Below, piece after piece: positions 10,619 through 23,565 of a stretch of 64,000 bases of DNA. The notes under the pieces were generated by a model. The model made no database searches. It was given only the letters and a program-made list of their open reading frames with translations, and was not told the origin of the DNA. Positions within the stretch are counted from its first letter, which is position 1. Each line of letters begins with the position of its first letter. The translations under genes and the position numbers were made by a program. This stretch comes from Musa acuminata AAA Group (Eukaryota > Streptophyta > Magnoliopsida > Zingiberales > Musaceae), in contig NC_088342.1 of assembly GCF_036884655.1 (NCBI RefSeq), forward strand, positions 14,599,501 to 14,663,500. The letters are read 5' to 3'.

Positions 10619-13495
10619 GGTTCTGGCAAGGCCTAGGAGACTAGAGAGAGGCGAGATGGACCTCAAGATGGGTAATGGAGCAAAAGTTGCTGTAGTAGTT
10701 GTTGGCGAGGTCGCCCTACATCTGCCTAGTGGAGCTTTTATTGAATTAGATGCATATTATTTTGTTCCTTCTATTATCAAAAACATTATCTCCATTTCAT
10801 GTTTAACAGTTAGTGGATATAAATTTATTTTTGAGAACAATGGTTGTTCGATATTATTAGATGATAAGATCATCACGAAAGGAACATTGCATAATGGTTT
10901 ATTTATGTTAGACACTACTCCACATATCATGAATGTAAATGTGTCCAAAAGGAAACGAGATGAGTTGAACAGTGCATACCTGTGGCATTGTAGGCTAGGT
11001 TACATCCATGAAAGAAGGATTCAAAAGTTACTAAATGATGGATATCTAGATCCATTCGACTATATATCATATGCAACTTGTGAACCTTGCATTCGTAGAA
11101 AACTGACCAACTTTCCATTTAGTGGAACTGGAGAGAGAGCCACTGAGTTGTTGGAACTCATACATAGTGATGTATGTGGACCCATGTCAACTCATGCCAT
11201 TGGAGGTTACTCCTACTTCATTACATTTACTGATGATTTCTCAAGGTATGGATATTTGTACTTAATGAAGTACAAGTCCGAGGCCTTTGAGAAATTCAGA
11301 GAGTATAAGAATGAGGTGGAGAACCAGACTGGAAAGAGTATCAAACCTCTTCGATCAGATCGAGGAGGTGAGCAATTAAGTACAGAGTTTACTTAGTTCC
11401 TCAAGGACCATGGGATATTATCCCAATGGACACCTCCTTATACACCTTAGCTCAATGGTGTCTCTGAAAGGAGAAATCGTACGTTATTAGATATGGTATG
11501 GTCCATGATGAGTTTCGCTGACCTACCCATCTCATTCTAGGGATATGCCCTAGAAACCGCAGCTCACCTTCTGAACAGAGTTCCAACTAAGTCGGTAGTA
11601 TCTACACCATATGAGATATGGAAAGGGAAGAAGCCTGATCTTAAGGTTGTTAAGATTTGGGGCTACGCTGCCCATGTTAAAAGACACAACCCCGATAAGT
11701 TAGAATCAAGGACAGAGCGATGCAAATTTGTGGGATATCCCAAGGAAACTTGTGGGTATTATTTCTATCATCTCGAGGACCAAAAGGTCTTTGTAGCTAA
11801 GAGAGCAGTGTTCCTTGAGAAGGAACACATTCTTTGCGGAGACAGTGGGAGAATGATAGAGTTGAGCGAGGTTGGAGAACCAAGCTCAAGCGCCACTCTA
11901 CAGCCCGAGTCTGTTCAGGTACCTAATACACAAGTTTCAACTTTACGTAGGTCTGATAGAGTATCTCATCCTCTTGAGAGATATGTAGGACATATTAGAG
12001 GAGAGGATGTTGAGGATATTGATCCTCAGACCTACGAGGAGGCTATTATGAGTATAGACTCCGGGAAGTGGCAAGAAGCCATGAATTCTGAGATGGATTC
12101 TATGTATTCTAATAAGGTTTGGAACCTAGTTGATGCGCCCGAAGGTATTGTACCCATCGGTTGCAAGTGGATCTTTAAGAAAAAGATCGGAGTAGATGGA
12201 AAGGTAGAGACCTATAAAGCAAGGCTAGTGGCTAAGGGGTATCGTCAAAGACAAGGTGTTGACTATGACGAAACTTTCTCACCCGTAGCAATGCTAAAAT
12301 CCATCAGAATTCTATTGGCTATTGCAGCACACTATGATTATGAGATCTGGCAGATGGATGTGAAAACTGCATTCCTTAATGGGAACCTCGAGGAGGAGGT
12401 GTATATGATGCAACCTGAGGGATTTGTGTCCAAGAACTGCCCAAATAAGGTGTGTAGGTTGCTTAGATCCATTTATGGACTAAAGCAAGCTTCCCGAAGT
12501 TGGAACATAAGATTTGATGAGGCAATAAGATATTATGACTTCGTTAAGAACGAAGATGAGCCTTGTGTGTACAGGAAGGTAAGTGGGAGTGCTATCACCT
12601 TTTTGGTGTTATATGTGAATGACATCCTCATCATTGGGAATGACGTAAGAATGCTAACCATAGTAAAGGCTTGGTTATCTAGGCACTTCTCCATGAAGGA
12701 CTTAGGGGAAGCATCCTTACCTTGGGGATTAGAATATATAGAGATAGATCTAAGAGGATGCTTGGCTTGTCCCAGTCCAGGTACATAGAAACCATTGTCA
12801 AAAGGTTTGGCATGAAAAATTCCAAGAGAGGTCTCATACCAATGAGACATGGGATATCGCTTTCTACGAGTATGTCCCCAAAGACTCCAAAAGAAAGGGC
12901 GAATATGGATATGATACCTTATGCCTCAGCAATAGGGTCTATCATGTATGCTATGCTATGTACTAGGCCTGATATAGCGCATGCTCTGAGTGTCACGAGC
13001 AGGTATCAGGCGGATCTAGGCTTGGAGCACTGGAAAGTAGTAAAGTGTATCCTTAAGTACTTGAGAAGGACTAAGGATCTTTTACTAGTATATGGAGGTA
13101 ATAGCCTTAAGGTTGAAGGCTATAGTGACTCAAGTTTTCAGTCTGATGTCGATGATAGCAAGTCGAATTCAGGGTATGTGTACACCTTGAATGGAGGAGC
13201 AGTGTGTTGGAAGAGTTCCAAGCAAGATACCACTGCTGACTCGACCATAGAGACGGAGTATATTGCTGCATCAGATGCAGCAAAGGAGGGAGTCTGGTTG
13301 AAGATGTTCATCACAGATTTGGGAGTCGTTCCGGATAGCGAGAAGTCGACTTCCTTATATTGCGACAACTATGGGGCGATTACTCAAATAAGGGAACCTG
13401 GGTCTCATCAGAAGTGTTCTGAGGAGGTTCCAACTTATCAGAGAAATCGTAACCTAAGGAGATGTAGCAGTGGAAAGAGTTCCATCCGAAGATAA
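10619..13495 (+). pseudogene. Copia C1 pol: protease end, integrase, RT, RNase H
   Basis: Protease/GAG-pre-integrase (10656-11100), with the integrase zinc-binding residues around YLWHCRLGYIHERR and CEPCIRRK. Integrase core follows: HSDVCGPMSTHAIGG, FTDDFSRYG, then LRSDRGGE, with stops at 11394 and in the TPPYTP-LNGVSERRN segment. RT runs from about 12040 (WIFKKKIGVDGKVETYKA, QMDVKTAFLNGN). The catalytic box is YVND rather than YVDD (about 12613-12624). There is a frameshift near 12712. RNase H spans 12722-13495 (SDSSFQSD, STIETEYIAASDAAKEGVW, CDNYGAI) and ends in a frameshifted tail. The copy cannot make active enzyme. Confidence 0.9.
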
Positions 13496-13603
13496 CATTG
13501 TAGATCCACTAACAAAGCCGTTGTCTCATTTTGTTTTTTAGCATCACAGGGGTCTGATGAGGATCAGACACATAGGTGATTGGCTTTAGGTTAAGTGGGA
13601 GAT

Positions 13604-15094
13604 TGCTAGTCATAGGTGCCCAGCAAGCCAATCACATGAGTGATGGCACGTGTGACTTGATACAGAATCTTTTTGCTTATTATATTTTGGCGTATATCAC
13701 TTTATAACTATTGCATAAATGCATATATATATTGTGATGTCCTTGGATTTGTGCAATGGGAATCGGATCGTGATGAGATCATGATAATGAGATCGATTCA
13801 CCTTTAAACACATATCCTAAATAATCCCGGTCATAGGTTACTGGAGAGAGACATCATGATAACCGAACAGACTGGTGTGCTGCATACCCGTCCATATGAT
13901 GGATGCAGCTGGTCTCATAGCTGCTCGTGTAGGGACACTAGGGATACAATACAGGTGCTCATTGGAGAATGAGTTCACTGATTGATCCGCTTACGGAATG
14001 CTGGATGGTTGATGATGCCTTATTGTCAGACAGCGATTCCGTAGTCCTAGTGGTGTATTTGGTCCTTAGACTTGAGACACCAAGGATGTCCTGTATGAGT
14101 GCTCCACTCTTTGATACCAGACTTATAGGTTTGGCTATCCCAGATCTAGTACAGCTGGTCATTGGGAGTGGTAGTCGACCTTACGAGGGCTATTGAGTGT
14201 CGATAGAGGATCATCCACTCTCGGCGTCATGAGAGGAATATCCCATGTATTCTTGCTCAGATAAATCCCTGGCCAGGGTCATTCGGGTTGGGAGAGAAAG
14301 AGTTCTCCAGGAGAATCCGATTAGAGCGAGACTCGAGTAGAAATCGTATGGGTCTGACAGCACCATGCTCGATATACGGTCTCTGGGATATTAGATGGAT
14401 AAGGGACTATAGGTACACGGTAACTGAGGATAGACAGGTCCAATAGATTGGATTCCCTTGTATCATCTGGAGACTACGGCGTAGTGGCCTAGTACGTCCG
14501 TAGTCGAGTCAAGTGAATTATTACAGAGATAATAATTCACTGAGTTAGAAGGAGTTCTGACGGGTATGACTCACGGCCAGCTCGATATTGGGCCTAGAGG
14601 GTCACACACATATGGTAGGCATTACGATGAGTAGAGGTTCGGATATGAGATATCCGATGGAGCCCTTGTCTTATTGGATGCAGATCTAATACCCACTAGG
14701 GGAGGACCCATTAGGGTTTGACAGGGGACCTCTATAAATAGGAGGGATTCAGAGCCTCATAGGCTAGAGTCTTTTCTTGCCTCTCCTATTCTCCTCTCCC
14801 TCTCCACCTCAAAGGAGGCCTGGAGTTTTGAGGAGCGTCATCGCAACCCTACTGTGTGGATCACCGCTAGAGAGGAGGACGCTTGACCTCCTTCACCATC
14901 TCCTAAGGATCTACAAGGAAACAGGGATATATGATCTCCCTAGGTAACACAATCTACTCTATACGCAGTTTTAAGTTTCGTGGATTTTACGTACCAATCT
15001 TTGCACGACGACGAACATCTCTTTGGGAATCGGGGATTTTGTTTTTCTTATTCTTCCGCTACGTATGTGATGTCGCCCCCAAGATTTCCCAACA
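13604..15094 (+). repeat. Copia C1 3' LTR (1491 bp)
   Basis: Starts TGCTAGTCATAGG directly after the purine tract and ends TTTCCCAACA. A TATA box (TATAAATA, 14733-14740) and the transcript start region lie about 360 bp before the end. It is matched over its length, reversed, by 18473-19967 (C2). The next base, 15095, is RT of element D. Confidence 0.9.
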
Positions 15095-16215
15095 TTGATA
15101 GCCTTTGAACTATCTATATTAAATCATTTTAGCAATTCTAGTGCATATTTTATTTGACTCACAAAAATGTCATCGTTAAGTTGTTTGATTTGGAAGCCTA
15201 AAAGAAAGTTTAATTCACCCATTAAACTCGTTTCAAACTCTTGGTTCATGCTTTTGGCAAATGATTCGCATAAAGATTCATTCATGGAATTGAAAATAAT
15301 ATCATCAACATAAATTTAAACAATAAAAAAATTATTTTCAAAATTTTTAATAAACAATGTAGTAGCGACCTTGCCTTTAGAGCAATTATTTTGGATAAGA
15401 AAGGAGTCAAGTCTTTCATACCATGCCCTTGGGACTTGTAGAGAGCTTTAGTCAATCTAAACATATGATTCGAAAAATTATAATTCTCAAATATGGGAGG
15501 TTGTTCAACATAAACTTCTTCGGAAATAAAGCCATTAAGAAAAGAATTTTTAATATCCATTTGAAATGCTTTAAAATTATTACTACTAGCAAAGGCAATG
15601 AGCATCATTATGGCTTCTAATCGTACCACAGGAGAGAAGGTTTCTTCATAATTGATACCTTCTTCTTGGTTGAAACCCTTGGCCACTAATCTAGCCATAT
15701 TTCTAACTATAATACCAAATTCATCTTGTTTGTTTCTACAGACCCATTTAGTACCAATAACTAAATAGTTATTTAGCCTCGGAATAAGCTTCCATACCTC
15801 ATTTCTCTCGAATTAGTTCAACTCTTCTTGCATTGTGATAACTCATGAATCATCTTTCAAGGCCTTGTCAATGCATTTAGATTCAATTTGGGAAAGAAAA
15901 ACGGCGTTGACATAAAAATTCTTAAGAGAAGAACGAGTTTGAACTCCTTTTGATGTGTCTTCTATGATTAGCTCCTTAGGATGAGCATCTATATACTTCC
16001 ATTCCTTAGTTAAGGATGTTTCGAAAGAAGATGCATCCAAGTTGCTAGATGAAGAAAGGGTTTTATTTAAATTCAAAGCATCAAAATTAACATCATCATC
16101 AAAATCATTTTTCTTAACTTCAGAAACTTTATTAAAAATAACATGAATAGACTCTTCTATAATCAAAGTTCTTTTGTTAAAAATACGAAAGACCTTAGAA
16201 ATTAAAAAATAGCTA
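15095..16215 (-). pseudogene. Element D RT and spacer before RT
   Basis: Reverse transcriptase N-terminal half, minus strand: MARLVAKGFNQEEGINYEET, AFQMDIKNSFLNGFISEEV, ending inside the RT where C1 inserted. Upstream (15843-16223) is the variable linker between integrase and RT, with Asp/Asn-rich residues. Stops at about 15838 and 15785 and a frame break near 15430 show decay. Confidence 0.85.
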
Positions 16216-17400
16216 AGAAACATCCCTTCATCGGATTATGCATCAAATTTTCCTAAGGCATCTTTTTCATTCAAGATAAAATATTTACACCCGAAAATTT
16301 TAAAATATGAAACGTTGGGTTTTTTGTTGTTCTACAACTCATAAGGAGTTTTAGAAAGTAATGGTCTTACTAGAACCCTATTCATGACATAGCATGCCAT
16401 ATTTACGGCTTCGGCCCAGAAATATTTGGGTAGGCTATGTTCGTTTAACATGGTTCTTGCCATTTCTTGTAAGTTTCTATTTTTTCTTTCTACTACTCCA
16501 TTTTATTGAGGATTTCTTAAAGTAGAAAAATTATGGTTATATCCATTAGATTCACAAAAATCTTAGAAATCACGGTTTTGAAATTTACCACCGTGATCAC
16601 TTCGAATTGATGAAATTATAAAACCCTTTTAATTTTGAACAAGTTTACAAAACTTAAAAAAATACCTAAAGCAATCGCTTTTGTGTGCCAAAAAATAAGT
16701 CCAAGTGTATCTACTATAATCATCAATGATGATAAAGGCGTATTTGTTATCTCCTAGGCTTGATGTAGCAATTAGTCCGAATAAGTCCATATTGATCAAT
16801 TGCAATGGTCTAAAGGTGCTTATTTGGTTCTTTGGTTTGAAACGACCTTTTATTTGTTTTCCTAATTGACATGCATCACACACATTGTCTTTGACGAACT
16901 TAATGTGAGGAATTCCTCTTACAAGTTCTTTAGATGAGATTTGAGAGATTAGTTTCATGCTAGCATAACCTAATCTCCTATGCCAAAGCCAAGCATCATC
17001 ATTCAAAATCGAAAAATATATTTCATTACAAAGATCATCAATGTCGATAGTGTATACATTATTTTGTTTTAGGGCAATCATAAATGTGTTTTTATGTGTT
17101 TTTCAATAATGTAAGTATTGAATTCAAATATAATGATGTATCATTTATCACATAATTGACTAATGCTCAAAAGGTTATGCTTTAAGCCATCAACCAATAA
17201 CACATCTGCAATAAAGAAGTTGGATTTATTACATATGGTTCCTTTGCCAATGATTTTACCCTTATTGTTGTCTCCGAAGGTGACATATCCTTCATCTAGA
17301 CTAGTAAGCTTAGAAAATTGAGATGAATCTCCAATCATATGCCTTGAGCATCTACTATCAAGGTACCATCTCTTACTCCTAGCTTGTGACAATAAATATT
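16216..17400 (-). pseudogene. Element D protease and integrase
   Basis: At 17392-17141 the protease region reads WYLDSRCSRHMIGDSSQ, with Arg replacing the catalytic-box Gly (DSG to DSR), followed by LKHNLLSISQLCD. At 17081-16629 is the integrase zinc finger (WLWHRRLGYASM, CDACQLGKQ) and core start (NMDLFGLI, IDDYSRYTWTYF). The core continues with stops (SDHGGKFQN, then NGVVERKNRNLQEMARTML) to about 16350. Typical copia order and spacing. Confidence 0.87.
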
Positions 17401-17447
17401 TCTACAAAAAAGGGTGATTTTTAGGTACCCATTTGACCTTGGGTGCC

Positions 17448-18467
17448 TCAAAAATTAATTGACTTCTCATTTTGCAAGGAGTTCTTTATGGTTCTTTTAG
17501 GAACCCAAATTAATTTGTGTGAACTACATCTCTTAAGTGGACATTTATAGGCAACATGTCCAAGTTTGTAACAAAACTTGCATTTGGTGTGGGGTGATAC
17601 ATGCAAGGTAGGGTCTTTAACAAAGGTGGTTAGATTTTGGTGAGAGCTATTCATAAATCTAATTCCGCCTCTTCTATGAACTTGGCTCTTATTAGTAAGG
17701 ATCATGTTCAAAGACTTGCTACCAACCTCAAACTTTTCTAAGATTTCTTTAAGTAGCAAGTTTTCTTTTTTAAGAGTTTTTAATTCATTACATTTTGTGC
17801 AAGGAGCTAAACTATCATCATGCTCAATTTTTAGTTTATCACAGTCAGTAACAAGAGAAGCATGCTCCTTTTTTAACGATATATATTTTTTACTAACTAA
17901 TTTACATTCATCGAATGAATCATGAAAAGCACTTAGTAATTCATCAAAAGATAAATTTGCATCTAATGAACTGCTTACCTCATCTCCAATAGCCATTAGT
18001 GCATAGTGAGCAACTTGCTCGGTGTTGGTTTGTTCCTCTTCTTCAGATGCACTTGAGTAATCTCACGTTGCTTTAAGAGCCTTCTTCTTCTCTGGTTGTT
18101 TCTTCTTTGCTTAGGGACATTCATTTTTGAAATGTCCTGGCTTCTTGCATTCGTAGCATATGACTTGTTCTTTCTTGGATTCAAATTTATTTTTAGTGTC
18201 ATTTCTAATTTTATTCCTTTTTATGAATTTTTTGAACTTTCTTGTCAAGAGTGCCAAGTCATCATCATAGTCCTTATCACTTAAATTTTCTTTTAAGTGG
18301 TCTTCTTAACTTCTCAGTGTCATATTCTTTCTGTTCTTTGGAAGGTTATTCTCAAGCTCTTCATAAGCATTACAAGTCATCTCATAGGTCATTAATGACC
18401 CGATTAGTTCTTCGAGAGAAAAGTTATTTAAATCCTTGACCTCTTTAATGACCATTACTTTAGGGTC
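17448..18467 (-). pseudogene. Element D gag, C-terminal half with two zinc knuckles
   Basis: Minus strand. It starts where C2 interrupted Gag (TLKVMVIKEVKDLNNFSLEE), passes a first knuckle CYECKKPGHFKNECP (about 18165-18121), a Glu-rich stretch, a Lys/Glu coiled-coil-like segment (KYISLKKEHASL, LKTLKKENLLLKEILEKF) and a second knuckle CKFCYKLGHVAYKCP (about 17580). A stop follows the first knuckle. The two knuckles and long C-terminus are usual for SIRE-type Gag and contrast with element B. Confidence 0.85.
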
Positions 18468-18472
18468 CTAAC

Positions 18473-19967
18473 TGTTGGGAAATCATTGGGGGGCGACATC
18501 ATATGCGCAGCGGAAGAACAAGAAAAACAAAATCCCCGATTCCCAAAAAGATGTTCGTCGTCGTGCGAAGATTGGTGCGCAAAAATCCGCAAAACACAAA
18601 ACTGCGTATAAAGATTGTATTACCTAGGGAGATCGTATATCCCTGTTTCCTTGCAGATCCTTAGGAGAGGGTGAAGGAGGTCAAGCGTCCTCCTCTCTAG
18701 CGGTGATCCACACAACAGGGTTACGACGACGCTCCTCAAAACTCCAGGCCTTCTCTGAGGTGGAGAGGGAGAGGAGAATAGGAAAGGCAAGCAAAGACTC
18801 TAGCCTATGAGGCTGTGAATCCCTCCTATTTATAGAGATCCCGTGTCAAACCCTAATGGGTCCTTCCCTAGTGGGTATTGGATCTGCATCCAATAAGACA
18901 AGGGCTCCGTCGGATATCTCATATCCGAACCTCTACTCATCGCAATGCCTACCATATGTGTGTGACCCTCTAGGCCCAATATCGAGCTGGCCGTGAGTCA
19001 TACCTGTCAGAACTCCTTCTAACTCAGTGAATTATTATCTCTGTAATAATTCACTCGACTCATCGACTACGGACGTACTAGGCCACTACGCCGTAGTCCC
19101 CAGACGATACAAGGGAATCCAATCCATTGGACCTGTCTGTCCTCAGTTACCATGTACCTATAGTCCCTCATCCATCTAATATCCCAGAGACCGTATATCG
19201 AGCATGGTGTTGTCAGACCCATACGGTTTCTACTCGAGTCTCGCTCTAATCGGATTCTCCCGGAGAACTCTTTCTCTCTCAACCCGAATGACCCTGGCCA
19301 GGGATTTGTCTGAGCAAGAACACATGGGATATTCCTCTCATGACGCCGAGAGTGGATGATCCTCTATCGACACTCAATAGCCCTCGTAAGGTAGACTACC
19401 ACTCCCAATGACCAGCTGTACTAGATCTGGGAACAGCCAAACCTATAAGTCTGGTATCAAAGAGTGGAGCACTCATACAGGACATCCTTGGTGTCTCAAG
19501 TCTAAGGACCAGATACACCACTAGGACTACGGAATCGCTGTCTGACAATAAGGCATCATCAACCATCCAGCATTCCGTAAGCGGATCAATTAGTGAACTC
19601 ATTCTCCAATGAGCACCTGTACTGTATCCCTAGTATCCCTACACGAGCAGCTATGAGACCAGCTGCATCCATCATATGGACGGGTATACAGCACACCAGT
19701 CTATCCGGTTATCACGATGTCCCTCTCGAGTAACCTATGACCGGGATTATTTAGGATATGTGTTTAAAGGTGAATCGATCTCATTATCGTGATCTTATCA
19801 CGATCCGATTCCCATTGCATAAATCCAAGGACATCACAATATATATATGCATTTATGCAATAGTTATAAAGTGATATACGCCAAAATATAATAAGCAAAA
19901 AGATTCTGTATCAAGTCACACGTGCCATCACTCACGTGATTGGCTTGTTGGGCACCTATGACTAGCA
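18473..19967 (-). repeat. Copia C2 3' LTR (1495 bp)
   Basis: Complete LTR, reversed. It is adjacent on the right to the reversed purine tract (ATCTCCCACTT, 19968-19978). It is the inverted counterpart of 13604-15094. Confidence 0.9.
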
Positions 19968-20044
19968 ATCTCCCACTTGACCTAAAGCCAATCACCTATG
20001 TGTCTGATCCCCATCAGACCCCTGTGACGCTCAAAGACAATCTG

Positions 20045-22560
20045 AGACAACGGCTTTGTCAGTGGATCTGCAATGTTATCTTCGGATGGAACTCTTTCCA
20101 CTACTACATCTCCTCGGGTTACGATCTCTCTTATAAGCTGGAACCTCCTCAGAACACTTCTGATGAGACCTGGGTTCCCTTATTTGAGTAATCACCCCAT
20201 AGTTGTCGCAATATAAGGAAGTCGACTTGTCGCTATCTGTATCGACTCCCAAATCTGTGATGAACTTCTTCACCCAGACTCCCTCCTTTCCTGCATCCGA
20301 TGTAGCAATGTACTCCGCCTCTATGGTCGAGTCAGCAGTGGTATCTTGCTTGGAACTCTTCCAGCACACTGCTCCTCCATTCAAAGTGTACACATACCCT
20401 GAATTTGACTTGCTATCATCGACATCAGACTGAAAACTTGAGTCAGTGAAGCCTTCAACCTTAAGGCTATTACCTCCATATACTAGTAAAAGATCCTTAG
20501 TCCTTCTCAAGTACTTAAGGATACACTTTACTGCTTTCCAGTGCTCCAAGCCTGGATCCGCCTGATACCTGCTCGTGACACTCAGAGCATGCGCTATATC
20601 AGGCCTAGTACATAGCATGGCATACATGATAGACCCTATTGCTGAGGCATAAGGTATCATATTCATGTTTGCCCTTTCTTCCGGTAGTTTTCCATGTCAA
20701 ACCTTTTAACAATGGTTTCTATGTACCTGGACTAGGACAAGCCAAGCATCCTCTTGGATCTATCTCTATAGATTCTAATCCCCAAGATATAGGATGCTTC
20801 CCCTAAGTCCTTTATGGAGAAGTGTCTAGATAACCAAGTCTTTACTGTGGATAGCATTCCTACGTCATTCCCAATGATGAGGATGTCATCCACATATAAC
20901 ACCAAAAAGGTGATAGCGCTCCCACTTACCTTCCTGTACACACAAGGCTCATCTTCGTTCTTAAAGAAGTCATAAGATCTGATTGACTCATCAAATCTTA
21001 TGTTCCAACTTCGGGAAGCTTGCTTTAGTCCATAAATGGATCTAAGCAACCTACACACCTTATCTAGGCAGTTCTTGGACACGAATCCCTCAGGTTGCAT
21101 CATATACACTTCCTCCTCGAGGTTCCCATTGAGGAATACGGTTTTCACATCCATCTGCCAGATCTCATAATCATAGTGTGCTGCAATAGCCAATAGAATT
21201 CTGATGGATTTTAGCATTGCTACGGGTGAGAAGGTTTCGTCGTAGTCAACACCTTGCCTTTGACGATACCCTTTACCCACTAGCCTTGCTTTATAGGTCT
21301 CTACCTTTCCATCTACTCCGATCTTTTTTCTTAAAGATCCACTTGCAACCGATGGGTACAATACCTTCGGACGCATCAACTAGGTTCCAAACCTTATTGG
21401 AGTACATAGAATCCATCTCAGAATTCATGGCTTCTTGCCACTTCCCGGAGTCTATACTCATAATAGCCTCCTCGTAAGTCTGAGGATCAATATCCTCAAC
21501 ATCCTCTCCTCTAATATGTCCCACATATCTCTCAGGAGGATGAGATACTCTATCAGACCTGCGTAAAGTTGAAACTTGTGTATTAGGTACTTGAACAGAC
21601 TCGGGCTGTAGAGTGGTGCTTGAGCTTGGTTCTCTAACTTCGCTCAACTCTATCATTCTCCCACTGTCTCCGCCAAGAATGTGTTCATTCTCAAGGAACA
21701 CTACTCTCTTAGCTACAAAGACCTTTTAGTCCTCGAGATGATAGAAATAATACCCACAAGTTTCCTTGGGGTATCCCACAAATATGCATCGTTTTGTCCT
21801 TGATTCTAACTTATCGGGGTTGTGTTTTTTAACGTGGGCAGGGCAGCCCCAAATCTTAACAACCTTAAGATCAGGCTTCTTCCCTTTCCATATCTCATAT
21901 GGTGTAGACACTACCGACTTAGTTGGAACTCTGTTCAGTAGGTAAGCTGTGGTCTCTAGGGCATATCCCTAGAAGTAGGTCAGCGAAACTCATCATGGAC
22001 CGTACCATATCTAATAACGTACGATTTCTCCTTTCAGAGACACCATTGAGCTGAGGTGTATAAGGAGGTGTCCATTGGGATAATATCCCATGGTCCTTGA
22101 GGAACTGAGTAAACTCTGTACTTAAGTATTCACCTCCTCGATCTGATCGAAGAGTTTTGATACTCTTTCCAGTCTGGTTCTCCACCTCATTCTTATACTC
22201 TCTGAATTTCTCAAAGGCCTCGGACTTGTACTTCATTAAGTACACATATCCATACCTTGAGAAATCATCAGTAAATATAATGAAGTAGGAGTAACCTCCA
22301 ATGGCATGAGTTGACATGGGTCCACATACATCACTATGTATGAGTTCCAACAACTCAGTGGCTCTCTCTCCAGTTCCACTAAATGGAGAGTTGGTCAATT
22401 TTCCACGAATGTAAGGCTCACAAGTTGCATAAAACACATAGTCGAATGGATCTAGATATCCATCATTTAGCAACTTTTGAATCATTTCTTTCATGGATGT
22501 GACCTAGCCTACAATGCCATAGGTATGCACTGTTCACCTCATCTCGTTTCCTCTTAGACA
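20045..22560 (-). pseudogene. Copia C2 pol: integrase, RT, RNase H
   Basis: Minus strand. Integrase at 22494-21730 (HSDVCGPMSTHAIGG, FTDDFSRYG, LRSDRGGEYLSTEF, TPPYTPQLNGVSERR), with breaks near 21960 and 21725. RT at 21379-20732 keeps the catalytic YVDD (LYVDDILIIGND, about 20895), unlike C1. A frame break near 21300 separates the RT N-terminus. RNase H at 20666-20076 has STIEAEYIATSDAGKEGVW. A small deletion near 20680-20700 removes the segment linking RT and RNase H. Confidence 0.9.
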
Positions 22561-22599
22561 CTTACATTCATGATATGTGGAGTAGTGTCTTGCATAAAC

Positions 22600-23565
22600 A
22601 AACCTTTATGCAATATTCCTCTCGTCAATCTCCCCTCGGCTTTGCTAGAATTTACAATAAATTGTAGATGTGATAAGCAATATTGGTATCCAATACCAAT
22701 GCATTATCACAAAAATCTGCCAATTGGAGATTGATCATGAATATACCTGAAGCTTCTCCAAGCTTCTATTTCGCCCTTTCTACAAGGTACTCTTTGTAGT
22801 TCCTCTTCCAGTGCCCATCTTTACCACAGTGGAAGCACTGGCCTTTGTCCTTTGTTGGGTCTTTCTTAACAACCTTTGCTTTACCTTGTTTGCCCTTGCC
22901 CTTTCCCTTCTTAAGGACCTTTCTACTTTCCTTTTCTTTCTGGTCTCACCAGTGTAGAGAACTGGCTTCTCTTTCTTAATAATACTCTATGCTTCCCTCA
23001 ACATATTGAGGAGCTCTGGGAGAGTCACCTCAAGCTTGTTCATATTAAAATTCATTATGAACTGTGAAAAGAAATCTGGTAGGGACTGAAGCACAATGTC
23101 CACACACAAGTTATCCTCTAGGACCATTCCTAGACCTGTGAGTTTCTCTATCCACTCAATCATCTTTAGGACATGGTTCTGAACCGGTGTCCCCTTAGTC
23201 ATCCTAGCGCGGAAGAGGCTCTTGGATATCTCATATCGCTGAGTCCTTCCCTGTTCCTCAAACAATTTGCGGACATGTAGGAGAATGGATCTGGCATCCA
23301 TCTTTTCATGTTGTCTCTGTAACTCTGGAGTCATAGAGCCCAACATATAGCACTGAGCAAGAGTGGAGTCATCAATGTACTTCACGTAGCGAGCGATCTC
23401 ATCCTCGCTTGCCCCTTCTTCGGGCGTAGGCATCACTGTATCAAGGACGTACACGATTTTCTCCGCTGTGAGAACAATTCTCAAGTTACGGAGCCAATCC
23501 GTATAATTTGGACCAGTGAGGCAGTTGACATCAAGTATGCCACGTAAGGGATTTGAAAGCGACAT
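22600..23565 (-). pseudogene. Copia C2 gag and protease start
   Basis: Minus strand. It starts MSLSNPLRGILDVNCLTGPN at 23565 and, unlike C1, runs uninterrupted through the element B target site ([13 protein letters not shown]), confirming that element B is an insertion. A frame break at about 22985 precedes the basic tract and knuckle ([14 protein letters not shown], about 22800). The protease box is eroded (LVLDTNIAYHI). The sequence then jumps past the region that encodes protease/pre-integrase in C1, a deletion of about 220 bp. Confidence 0.88.

Larger units (their letters stand above)
319..15094 (+). mobile_element. Copia C1 (Angela/Tork-like), interrupted and missing its 5' LTR
   Basis: A long Ty1/copia element in the order leader, gag, protease, integrase, RT, RNase H, 3' LTR, which is the copia domain order. 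The 5' LTR and primer site are not in the window; gypsy-F abuts the leader at 318. Element B (1948-9879) interrupts gag. The 3' LTR is 13604-15094, preceded by a purine tract (AAGTGGGAGAT, 13593-13603). The copy is dead: stops at 10617, 11394 and in the integrase C-terminus, a frameshift near 12712, and a mutated RT active site. C2 is a closely related copy in inverse orientation. The lineage call rests on protein resemblance and the 1.5-kb LTR, judged by eye. Confidence 0.88.
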
